A stretch of 64,000 nt of DNA from assembly GCA_914767885.1 (NCBI GenBank), contig CAJZBQ010000053.1, positions 1,648,501-1,712,500 of the forward strand, read 5' to 3'. Origin of the DNA: Blepharisma stoltei (taxonomy: Eukaryota; Ciliophora; Heterotrichea; Heterotrichida; Blepharismidae). The position numbers were made by a program, and so were the translations under genes. The notes beneath the pieces are model-generated. The model was not told the DNA's origin and ran no database searches. It saw only the letters and a list, made by a program, of their open reading frames with translations. Positions 10,735 through 22,400 of the stretch are shown here, piece by piece. The number at the start of each line of letters is the position of its first letter. The stretch's first letter is position 1.

Positions 10735-11196
10735 TTATTTGAATTTGACATTTTGATACTTCCGGCTTATCTTGTTGCACGTTTTCATATGGGTACTCAA
10801 TGCGTATTTAATTTTAAACTTTTTGCCACAATAGTCACAGGCATATGGCTTCTTGCTCATATCATGCATTTTGCCAGTGTGTTGCTTAAGACCTCTCATA
10901 GAAATAAATCCTCGCTCGCAGTCTTCACATATATACTTAAAATCTCCTGAAAGCTCATTTTCTGATTCTTCACAGCTTGAGTTTGTATCATCCACGATTT
11001 TTGTCTCTTCAACATTTGCCCCGTTGTCATAATTTTCATGTAGGTGAAGTTTGAGCTCTTTTTCTGTCGCAAAAGCAAATGGGCAGTAGGGGCATGGATA
11101 TATAGATGATGTTTCTTTATTTAGAGCATTCAGCGAAAGGACTTCAGGAAGCTTTTTGGGAGATTCAATGCTAGGGACACTAAATTCATGTTCCAT
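10735..11196 (-). CDS. C2H2 zinc-finger protein, 153 aa
   Basis: ATG at 11196, TAA at 10735. Three zinc-finger-like units are visible: CPYCPFAF..LKLHLHEN (about residues 35-57, last ligand uncertain), CEDCERGFISMRGLKQHTGKMH (about 89-110) and CDYCGKKFKIKYALSTHMKTC (about 119-139, C2HC). An acidic linker separates the first from the others and the tail is basic. Likely a small nucleic-acid-binding regulator; targets cannot be inferred. No interruptions. Confidence 0.85.
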   Translation of the reverse strand: MEHEFSVPSIESPKKLPEVLSLNALNKETSSIYPCPYCPFAFATEKELKLHLHENYDNGANVEETKIVDDTNSSCEESENELSGDFKYICEDCERGFISMRGLKQHTGKMHDMSKKPYACDYCGKKFKIKYALSTHMKTCNKISRKYQNVKFK

Positions 11197-11338
11197 TTTA
11201 GTAGTTATTCACTTTATCTTTTTCTATTTTATAGTTTTTAAATGCATTCGATTGTCAGAAAGCTTAATAACTACTCTGCAAGTGGTTTTTATCATAAATT
11301 ATTTATCTTACAGTAAAAGAAAATATGCAATTTTTATA

Positions 11339-11470
11339 ATGGAGTACTGGCGATTTATCCTTCTTAAATCAGAAAGTTCAAATGTCAACAATGGAGAAAC
11401 TGGCTTTATCAGGCTTGATCTGATAAATCGTGTAGAATTCATAAACAGAATGGTCAATAATTATATATAG
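11339..11470 (+). CDS. Possible 43-aa ORF
   Basis: ATG 11339 to TAG 11470 encodes a peptide beginning MEYWRFILLKSE with a reasonable amino-acid mix. It lies alone between the zinc-finger gene and a MITE. There is no independent support; it may be chance or a fragment. Confidence 0.2.
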   Translation: MEYWRFILLKSESSNVNNGETGFIRLDLINRVEFINRMVNNYI

Positions 11471-11537
11471 CAAAAATCGGCCAAAATGTTTCTTTTTTTT
11501 TGATCCCTTTTTGGGTTGATGAATAAGACTATGATGC

Positions 11538-11859
11538 TAACTTCCCCCTCTTCATGAGCGAACAAAATCATTGGAAAAACCCCTTTGACCATAAACCCAT
11601 CCTCCGCCAAACAAAAATATTTTTGAATATGAAAATTTTGATATATAATTGATAATTAGTATAATGAAATCTTTAGTTAATTCTATTTAATTTTAAATAA
11701 CTCGCATTTTAAAGCATAAATTTTAAGTGGGTGTTTGCTTGAATTGGGATTTTTTTAAATTTCGGAAAAAAAAGTTACATATATTTAATTAAATTTTTTA
11801 AAACAAAAATTAACTCCGTGAGTGAATAAATTTTTTTTTTGGCTCAATGAGGGGGGAAG
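11538..11859 (+). mobile_element. MITE family A copy, intergenic (IES 5)
   Basis: TA at 11538-11539 followed by ACTTCCCCCTCTTCATGAG, TA at 11860-11861 preceded by CTCAATGAGGGGGGAAG. The inner landmark (ATAATTAGTATAATGAAATC) is well kept. Both flanks carry TAAG/TAAC as in the in-gene copies. It is 322 bp. Confidence 0.8.
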
Positions 11860-11994
11860 TAAGCAGATATCTTTTTTTTTAGATATTTCTTGAGTTGTAA
11901 ATCCTAATTGCAAACTAAAGAAATATTTACACACATTTGATGAACAATTCCAAGAAAGTTGATTTTCAAGCAAATCCATAATAGTAATCATCAA
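11848..11994 (-). CDS. Possible short gene ending at the MITE
   Basis: On the minus strand ATG 11994 opens MMITIMDLLENQLSWN.. and runs into the MITE. If the MITE is excised the frame would close three codons later (..DICLAS then TAG, the last codons lying below 11538), giving about 47 aa. Weak: small, no recognised domain. Confidence 0.2.
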
Positions 11995-12488
11995 ATTAAA
12001 TGATAGATCCCCTGCATTGTAAATGAAAAGATATTGATTAAAATTTAAATAATTATATTTAAAAAAGTCTTTTCAGAAGAATGCCCAAGATTTAAATTTA
12101 AAGTTTAAAAATTTATTTTTTTTGCAAGGAAATTAAATTCTAAATTTTTTATCATATAAAATGCTATTAATGCTCATATATTTAATTAGCATAAACTCTC
12201 ATTAAATTTTATTTTGATATTAAAGTCCGGATGCTTGACCAAAATATATGGAATGGAAAAATCTATGCTAAATTTTATTAACAGAAATGTAAAAGAAAGC
12301 CGATAAAAAGGCATAGAAATTAGTTTATTTGAGTTTTTACTCCCAATAAATAATTAAAGTAGGAATGAAAGTGATCTATTTATTATTTATTTCATTTTTT
12401 TAAAATCTGGTCATTGAATTTTAAATTTAAACAGAGCACCAGAAATAGAGATTAATAATTTATTTGAATTGCATATATTTTTAAAAGT
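11995..12488. other. AT-rich spacer
   Basis: Low-complexity AT-rich DNA with dense stops in every frame. No gene, RNA or repeat signature seen. Confidence 0.45.
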
Positions 12489-12977
12489 TAAGCTAGGTTA
12501 TTAAAGACAGGGGCTAGCCATATTGGTGATGCAGTCGCCAAAGACCTCCCATACGAGACGTTCATATACTTTTCGACTCCAGCCCAGAGGGTCTATCCCC
12601 ATTTAATGGGTGCCCACTTCCAATACTCTCTTCTCCTCCTTGGAGTTTGTCTGATGCCGAAGTGCCTTCCTACAACGGCTACAGGAAAAGACTATTCTCT
12701 GTGGTCTGTGCTGAAACCTCCAGTTTCTCGGTAGAGGAATACCCATAGGTCTTTGGATTCGAAGGACTTTGTTGGGCACTCCATTTCCAACCACAGGAAA
12801 ACAGCCAAACCTACAGATACATATTTCTTGAGCCTGCACTTGATTCTCAGCTCTGAGTCCGCCCCAGTTTGTCACGGCCATATAAGGTCTGGACTGTTAT
12901 GCCAAGAGGGCAGATGGCACGTGCCCCATTTTGATCTATATTTATTTAAACTGTCATGCAATGATTTTTCCTAAAGC
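12489..12977. mobile_element. GC-rich SINE-like insert, intergenic
   Basis: A block of about 470 bp with near-balanced base composition in otherwise AT-rich DNA. A short direct repeat AAGCTAG flanks it (about 12490 and 12975) and could be a target duplication, though at 7 bp it is weak. The open frame on its minus strand (12603-12881) has no protein-family resemblance. By composition it belongs with the inserts at 2.5, 18.2, 20.7, 23.0, 59.2 and 59.8 kb. Confidence 0.5.
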
Positions 12978-13063
12978 TAGAAGAAATAAAAATTAATTAT
13001 TTTTTAATTCAAAAGAAAAGACCGCATTTGGTTTGGAATATAATATAACTACTCCATTTCCCT

Positions 13064-13292
13064 TACTCCCTTTAAATCGGAACAAAATATTAATAAAATT
13101 TCAATTTTTTGGGTGCTTTATCATTTATATTGAACAAATTTTTTTTCAATAGGAAAATCTTATAGTTGAATATATAATTTTTATAAAATTAATTTGGACC
13201 TAATTTAGTAGAAAAAGTAATTATTTAAACAGTTTTCACACTGAATCAATTAATTCTTCATAAAATAAATTAAAATTCAAAAAAAATATGAC
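13064..13292 (+). mobile_element. Family C element, partial copy
   Basis: Begins TA-CTCCCTTTAAATCGGAAC and contains ACAGTTTTCACACTGAATC, both shared with the insert at 31960-32428. It lacks the right-hand hairpin seen there, so the right edge (near the TA at 13293) is uncertain. It lies downstream of the ATPase/cyclase gene. Confidence 0.5.
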
Positions 13293-13430
13293 TAAGAAGG
13301 AAAAACTATTTTATTGCAAAATTAATAAATAATTTGTCGCATGAAGCATCTTAAGTCTTCCTAGAAGAGAATCTTAAAAAATATAAATTAAGAAATATTC
13401 ATCTATAAATCTTCATCAAACATTTTCAAA

Positions 13431-16400
13431 TTAATTATTTAGCCTTAATATTTCATCAAGTACATAAAGTGTGATCCTCTTATTCCTATCCACAATATCT
13501 TTGTGAATATCAAATATATATGGACATTGTGGATTTTTCTGCACCAGATTTTTCGCATTCTCACTTACCACTATCTTCCCAGCAATTCCATTACTTTCGC
13601 ATTTATTCGCAATCAGCACATCTCTACCATAAATGTCATATCTTACTATTTTCGTCCCAGCAACACCTCCTATGACGTTTCCTGAGTGGATCCCAATTCT
13701 CATATACAAGCTAGTGAAATATTCTGAATTAATATCCTGAATCACTTTTAGCATGGATTGGGCAAATTTCATGATATTCAAACATTCTACTGCAGGATTC
13801 CTATTGCTGTCTTCTGTAAAACCAATAGCTACATAGCAATCCCCAATGGTATGAACTTTATAGACATGGTGCTCTACACAGATTCTATCAAAGCGGGTAA
13901 AAAATTCGTGAAGCATACCTACAATTTGTTCAGGGGTTTTCGAAGCAGATCAGGCTGTGTATCCTACGATGTCTGCATACAAAATAGTGACGTCTGATAA
14001 AGAATCTGTGGTTGTGTTTTCTTCTTTTAGATTGAAGTATACGTGGGAAGGCATCATTTCAGTAAGCAGGCTTTCAGTTTTTTTTCCTTCTCTGCGTGCA
14101 GCTTTTCTTAAAGCGTAGGAAATCCTAAGTTTCTTTTCCCGGTAATAGATTGAATATGTCATAATAGAAAACAAGCATAAAGATAAAATCGCAACTGATG
14201 AAGTATCAAATCTCATTAAAACTAGAACTATTAGCACTCATGTGATAGAAACTACTGAAATTGTGATAGTAATGTGCTTTAAAAATGACTCTGAGCAGTG
14301 TGTAAGGTATAAAGCATGCAAAACCATTTTCCCGAACTCTATATAGTTGTTATAAGACGAATCCTCACTTGTAGTTAGATATATTAGAACTCCCATACCA
14401 GCTGCAAAAGTCCATTGTAAAAACCACCCAGTCATAATATTCCTTTTCTCTTTCTGTATAATTTTAATCATCAGCAAAAATAGAAAAAATTCGAAAAATA
14501 AACTGAAAAAAGAAATGTACCTATAGGCACTTCTATCATTACTTATAATCAGTCTTGTTAAGCTTAATACAGCAGATATCGCAAAAAAACCAGCTCCAAT
14601 AACTAATCCATAATAGACAATTGAAAAATTGGAATCAATGAAATATTTTCTAAATTTCTGGTCTTTGCAGCTTTCTTGGCATTTAAAAGATATAAATTTG
14701 ACTTTCTCGATTTTGGGGGTGTTTGTCCGCTTGAAAACTTCTTCTTCGTTTGCTAGGTCAAGAGTTTCTAATAAAAACGATTTTCTTCGTTCATTTGTGT
14801 TTGTGTGGTGACTCGAATCGAAAAAACTAGATCTAGAAAAAGAAAGGGAAGAATGGATTCCATCCATACTTAATTGGTTCTTTTTGACACTCATCAAATC
14901 TTTGTCACCAAGCACAGCTTCTTTTACGAGCTTGGTATCCATCATTCCTTTACCTTTGGCTTCAACCGTTCTGTTTTCGAATGTCAAACCTTCTCTAGAG
15001 TCAATTAATTCAAAGTTGTCATAAGAATAAAATGGTGTTATTCGAATTTTTTGGTCTTCTGACCGAAAAACTCTCTTTTTGCATTTCATGATTATGAGAT
15101 GGCTTTCTAGCGAATTTATCCCGCGATGACAGGGCTTCAAGTGCCTGCGTTGGGCAATGCAGGTCTCCTGTCCCGAATTTTCTAGAAGAATCCCACAACC
15201 CCAGCTGTGAGGCTGTTCTAAATGGAAGGACTGCCGTCGAAATCCGAACCCCCGAAGCCGAAGTCTTGGGTGACGGTAGACAAGGGAGCCCAGAAGTAGG
15301 GAAGGAGCCCAGGCAGGTAATGTGGCAATGGAATTTACACGAGAGGATGACTAATTTTAATGCAATTCAAAAGTTTCGATTGAAATCTGAATGCTACCTG
15401 TTTCTTGTAAAGTTGATGCCATTCGGCTCGCAGTATTTACAGTATCTCCTACTAATGAAAATTGAGGCTTATGAAATCCTACAACTCCAGCAGTGACTGG
15501 GCCACTATTGATCCCGACTTTTAATTTCAACTGAGTGTCATCATTAATATAAATTTCTTCAGCCGCTTTTAGCATTCCTAATCCAAGCTCTATTGCTCTT
15601 CTAGCATGAGAAACGCTTGCAAACGCTGGATCAGACTCAGGCTCAGAGTCTTTGAGCCCAGCACAAGCCATATAAGTTTTCCCTACCGTTTCTATTTTTG
15701 TAACCCCAAATTCATCGCATAACTGATCAAATTTTCTAAAAACACCATCAAGAAACTCTATAAGCTCTTGTGGGGTAAATCTTGCTATAATTCCTTCAAA
15801 ATCACAGATGTCACAAAATAGCACTGAAACTGTGCCTTGGCTTTCAGCTATATATCTGACGCCGTTCTTTACTCTTTTCCTTACAAAGGCTGGAAGCAAA
15901 AAGTTTAGGACGTTCATTGATTTTTCTATTTCATGCTTGTCATACTGAGTTGTAGCAAATTCTTCTCTTCGTGATTTTTCTATTACGTAGCTTATAAGTG
16001 CGGAGACAGAAATCACTGATATATATATAAGAATGTATTCAATTATATATAAAATCTGATCGTTGGAGTCTAAATGGTCGTTCATTAATATTCTTTGAAT
16101 GATCATTGCTATAGCTAACTTCCCCCTACGTGAGCGAACAAAACCATTGGAAAAATCCCTATTTTTTGCCAAAAAAACCCATGAACGAACAAAAATTTTT
16201 TATGGAAAAAATTTTGATATATAAGTGATAATTATTATAATGAAATCTCGAGTTAATTCTGTTTATTTTAAACAAATCGCGCTTTGAAACATAAAATTTT
16301 TACAAATTAAATCAATATTTATTTTTGCGAATTAGGATTTTTTAAAAAAATTAACCCCCTCTGTGAGCGAACAAGATTTTTTTGTTCGCTCACGGAGGGG

Positions 16401-19400
16401 GAGTAAGCCAAAATCAATTATTGTTAAAGCTACAAGATAAAATCACAAGGTACATAATACGAGTAAAATTACCACAGGTAATGATATGAGGAAACTGATA
16501 GTAAAAGTGTCAAATGCATAATATGCTATCACGATTGATATTAAATTAATAATGTACATTGAAAGTAATAGTTGTTTTTGGTATTTTGGAAACAAATATC
16601 TCCACGTCAAAACTAGCAGAACGACGTGATATAGACCTAAAATTGCATAGTAAATCAATTTTCCATAGTTTCTGCTGGAAGATAAATATGATATAAAGAG
16701 TGAAAAATATCCAGAAATAAAGAGAAGCATTAAAACTCGATATAGCAAAATATTTTCTCTAACTCTTCCACTTGGCCTGCGTTCAGCTTTTGTCTCACTA
16801 TTGAAAGGCTTTATTTTTTTTAAAGTTCTATATAAAATTCTCTATAAATAAAAATTTCGAACTAAATCATAAATTAAATTAGATTGTTTCTCTTATAAAA
16901 ATTGATTGATTATATATATTCTAAATATTTTTATAAATATAGAATTTATATTAAGTTTATTTTCTTGCTTTGGAAAGGGTTTAATTTTCCAAAAAATATC
17001 TCAAACCAAATTTTTTGCGTCTAGTAAAAAGGAGTAAGCTGCTCCCCTTGATATTCCAGCTCTCTAACAGGCGAGACAAATTGCAATGTTCATTTATTCA
17101 AGTCATATCTGTCTAATCTTTTTTGTTCTTTCCATTTATTTGTAACTCTATATATTTCTCCTATCCTATCTTTATACTTTTCCAGTCTAGAAAGCACAGT
17201 GACTTGATAGATTTTATTTTTCAGCACCCTCATCAAGTTGATGGTATTTGGGTGAAAATTAAAACTAACTACCCTTATTGAATAGCTGAACACAAAGCAT
17301 ACACATGGTATCAATAATATGTGAATATAACTTCTTGATGCATCATTAATCATATCTGCAGCTGAAAAACTTTCATTTGTGACTGAGTCAGAAACGCCTT
17401 GAATGTAGCCAAAGGTTATCAAAACTGAAATAAAAATGGAAGCCATTGTGTATTTGTTAAAAGAGTTCATCTGCAGTGAAATGGTTATCATTGATACTAT
17501 ATACCAATCTATAAAAGCTAAAACTCCTATATAAGTAAAATTTTCTGTGTATCCTGATGAATTAATAGTAGAATTCAGCCCTAGGAATAAAAATAAAAAA
17601 ATGATAAAAGCATGCATGAGACCTTCTATAGCAAAAGATGTCAGCTTTTTAAAGGTAAATAATTCTCTTTTTATTCCTAAATCATACGACTCAGGGTGCA
17701 ACGTAATTTCTCTTTGGGAAATATCATCGTCAAAAAGTCCTATTGCTATAATTGTTAAGCTAAGTTAAATTATAAGGTTATAAGCGGATAGACCACTAAG
17801 TTGCCTATATCGCGTAAACCCACCTAACATAAGGATTAGCTGCCTATCTTAGAGCAACCTCTTGCGGATGCCTCATTAGTCCGGATGAGCAAAGACTAGG
17901 TGGGAGGCAAAACATGCCTAGCCCTTCTGGCAGAGATAGGGAAAATCTTTAGGTAGAAACAAAACTTCCCTCTTGGCAGGCACCCCAAACTGAAGGTTTA
18001 CTTCAAAAAGTGACAGAGCACTATTTTCAGCTTCATCAAGGCAGTCCTACCTGCACCATAGGGAGTATTTCTCGGAGTCATCTTCCGTCAAAGTCACCAT
18101 TCTTTCTTATTTCTATAATAGGAATCAGTGTGACAAGAAAATCTAAAATAATAATGTATTGGCTGTCAATTAAGCTAACATAATTAAAATATGGCGTCTT
18201 CGTCTGGGCATGGCCTCCCGGCCATGCAGCCTCGACTCATATTTTAATTATATCCGGCAAGGTTTTACCATTTCAGAGATGGACAGCAATGCTAGGTAAG
18301 CAATTCTGGTAGCTTTCAGAGACTAGCCCAAGTCTATTCTCAGGGGTGGATTTTTCCTCGTGGGGAAGGAGGGTGCAAGGTTGGAAAGGGGAAGCCCAGC
18401 AAAGTCCTCTGGACCATTCGGGCAACTCCCTAGCGTGAAACTGGGCGTACGTCCCAGGCTTTGCATTTTTCCTTTTTGCCGATAGCCGACCAGAAAAATC
18501 CATTTTTTGGGTTTTTCGGAAAAGCAACCCATGTACAAGCAAGTAGCTCATCCATGAGCCGTCGAAGACGTGGACATTTGCCCTGGAAGCACCCTGGTGA
18601 TCAAAGCGCGTTTGTCTCCAGCAGACTGGTGGGCCCGATGCGACGAAAGGCGAGTGATAAACCTGGAGTTGTAACCCCGTAGTGGACGTTAAGCGATATA
18701 AATTCTAATGTAATGTAATGTCAATTAAGCTAACCCCGAAAATCCGACGCTCGAACTGTAAAAAAATAGCAAGCATACTAGCAAGATGTCTCTATAAATG
18801 ATTAATACAACAACCGATGCTATTCTTGTATAGCTATAATGTCCTTCAAAAAGTAATAAATTCTTCAACTGTGAAAAATCTCTCAGCCATATGCATCCAC
18901 ATAAAGAAGCTTCTGGGCCTTCATTTCCACTAATTCCAACCCCTATATGTGACTCCTGGATCATTCCAGTGTCACTTGATCCATCTCCAATAGCCATAAT
19001 AACAGGCTTAAACTCAAAATTTCCTTTCAGCAGTTTAATTATTTTTATTTTTTGGTCAGTCGTAATTGAGCTAAAAATGACACTTTTTGCCGCGAAAAGT
19101 AAAGCTACTAAATACCTTCTGTTTTCTTCAGAACTTAATGCAAATTGCAGCCCAGTTCTATCAATAGATAAGCTATAAAATACAGTGTCAGGATCAAAAG
19201 AGTTTTTTAAAGCGTCTTCTAATACAACAGCATCAGCAAATTCTGACATTAATGGATGTATTGACCTTCTTTGAAATGGGATATTAAAGCTCCTTTTTCT
19301 AGGTGAATCTATAAATGGTGAAGAGATCATCAATTCATCCCTCATCATGATTTGTTCACTTCTATTTGAGATATTGTTATACTCACCTGTGAATTGCCTT

Positions 19401-22400
19401 TTCGGCGACCCTAATGATTTATTGGGATTTTCTGGAGATTCCCCTATATGATAAATTAGTTGTTTTATATGATGTCTCATTGTCCTATTGCACTCCATCT
19501 CTGACGTGATATTCATAATTCTTGCAATCTGCATGTGCTCTTCAATTAACCCAGAAGAAATCCCAGCACATAAGGTGCTTTCTTCAGAGTCTCCGCTGGC
19601 GATCCATACCTTAATTCCAGCCCTACTCAATAATGCCATAGTTTCCTTTGTTTCTTCACTAACCAAGTCTTCAATTCCTATAATCCCCAAAAACTTCATC
19701 CCTTTCTCATAAAATTCAAACACCCTATTCATTCTTCCATCAGAATTTACAGGTGACAGCTTAGCATTCCCATAAGCAAATTTAAACTCATTAAGTTCTC
19801 TTGAGCTCAACATACGATAGCCTAATAAAACTTGTTTTTTTCCTGATAAGCACTTTAGGCAGGTAATAGTTTCTATACTACTAAAAGTATTAGACTCCAA
19901 TGATAAATGCTTTATCATAGGGTCTCGGTATCCGCGGACGTATAAAATTGCTTGATCACTGTCTGGACATCTGACTAAAATTCTTGTCCTTTTAGTTTCT
20001 GGACTATGAGGCTGAAATGCAACCACACTTATGTCCAACTGTTTGTCAATGTACATTACTGATACTTTTCTATTAGACCTTTTAATTAATTGCATACCTG
20101 CCCTCTCACATGTTTTAGCTAAAAGCTTTTCTTCGTCTGATAGAGCGAAATAGTCCCCATTTGCCCTTGTTACAGTTTGGTTGCAAATAGCTAAATTTAG
20201 CATAAAGTGAAAAATTGGAGAGTAAATATCTGCAGACCTTAAGTCGTGCCGCAAGTTAATGAAATGATTGTAGTCTGTTGAGATTTTTTTAAAAAAACCT
20301 GGGGCATAGTCGCTTTCTTTAGGTGTGTCATGAGGGGTGGTAGGATAAGGGCAGGAATCTATGGTTTCTTCGCAGTCGTTTACATAGATTTCATCACCAA
20401 TTATGCAAACATTCGCAGTTAGGACGTCTTTGGTCAAAGTTCCTGATTTATCAGCTAAATATCCTATTTAAATTAGATTAAAAAGAGGTATTTTAGATTT
20501 TAGGAAATTAAACCTATTTTTGTTGAAACAGATTTATATATTCTAAGGCTAGAATAGTAAGTTCTATGTAAATTGCTTTAATATCTTAAATTTATATATA
20601 TAAAAATAATAAAACATTGCTTATTTTTTAACTTTTCATATGTTTTTATTATGAAAATATTCATATTAATTATTTAAAATAACTTAACCGTTATGACTAT
20701 ATTACATCACAGTAATTCTCGAAGGGCTAACTTCACCTTAGTACCCCTGTCGCCTACTCGCCAGTTCGTGCACGATATTACAAAGGATACTCCTGCCCGG
20801 ACATTGGCCTTCACTCACTACCCCGGTATTTGGATGAGTTGTGCACCATGCCATACGTCAGCAAAAAGTTGCTCCGTGGAAAATTCAAAATCTCGAATTT
20901 TCTGGTCGACTCTCAGACAAAATGGTAAATCCGAAGCCCAGGGCATAACTCCTGTTTCACGATTAAAAACAGTCGTGAATGTCCTCTGGCACTGCTAGGA
21001 GATCCCTTTTCAGCTCTCGATTCCATTCCCCTCTGAGGCAAAAACCTTGATCTGGAAAAATCACACAATCAGTTATCCAGTCATTGCGCTTCACCAAACA
21101 AAATAAAACTCAGCTGCATACACATTCCCGAACGTCAGACTCCTTTCCCATAGTCCTTTGCCCGATTACCTACGAAACCAGATATTCCAAGAAGGAGGGT
21201 TGTCTTGTCACACCATTTTAATGTATATTAAAATAACTTAACCCCTTTAAATTGGAAATGATTTTCTATTCCAATTAAATTGGAGAGTAAGATATATTCA
21301 ACCTGGCCTAAGTCTTCATTAATACTTCAAGTATGAAAGCCTATATCTTTATTGCTGTACTGGATTTTGTATACTTGAAAACACCTAATTATAATCAAGC
21401 TGATAAATAAAGAAATTGGCATAATATTGCTAAACAGGATGATAAAATTGCCGATAAGCTCTATTGTGGTATCTTGGTGCTTTAAGTCATAATAAACAGT
21501 TCCCATTAAACTAGAAAATAAAACTAGACAAAAAGCAAAAAATCATAAATATCTGATCCATTTCCCTAGCAACTTTTGACTGACCGAAATTCGTCTAAGT
21601 CTATTTCTTTTGTGTGCCCAAGTCGTGCAGTCAATTCCTGTATAAATTATCATCCCAAGGATCCAGCTTGTATTCACTAGCTTAGAATCGCTTTGCAATA
21701 GGTTATTTATCGTTATTTGTGAAGCTTTTGGGTTAGAAGTGAGTTTAAGTGACCCAGAAAAATTTTGGTTTTCATTAGCCAGTGAGACTTTTACAGTTGC
21801 ATTGAGTTTAGTGAGCATAGATACTGCAATATTAATATCTGTTTTATCAAGGATTTCTTGAGAATCCTTCATTGATCGCTTGATCCTTAAACTTTTTTCA
21901 CCATTTATTTTTGAAATATCAGCATAACAGATATGTTTTTTAGATCCTATACTCAAGATCAGCATATCTGCAGGAACAGTTTCATTTTCGGTGATACATA
22001 ATATATCTCCTACCCCGATGTCTCGGCTTTTCTTTTCTGCTATCATATCTCCATTTCAGACCTTATAAAGCCTATTGTTTACTTGCTCATCATTTTTGTA
22101 TTTCCAATAATCATTTAAAGCATCTTTTATAAGGTTAAACAAAATCATGGCAAGAAAAACGCTAAAAATAAATCATTTATAAAGCAAATCAAAATTCAGA
22201 GGGGTAAGAAGGATAATAAAGATCATAAGAAACCATAAATTGTATGAGTATTGAAGCTGCTCAAATAAATTTTTCGGAAAGAAATCTCATTTGGTGTATA
22301 TAGAAGTCCTCGTAGAGTTTGTGTTATATAAATTGCTTGTGCAAGATAAGCCTTCGTTTAGCTGAATTATTCGTCAGATTTCTTTTTCTTTTATTTCGGA

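Noticed and set aside
12603-12881. Open frame on the minus strand of a GC-rich block
   Set aside because: Lies wholly inside a SINE-like insert; low stop frequency is expected from its GC content and no family is suggested.
17870-17910. Possible hammerhead ribozyme (CCGGATGAGCAAAGAC)
   Set aside because: The conserved CUGAUGA and GAAA core elements are not both present in the right order.
18273-18551. Open frames in the insert at 18.2 kb
   Set aside because: Overlapping frames are open on both strands of the same GC-rich element, a composition effect; the region is also predicted to be excised.
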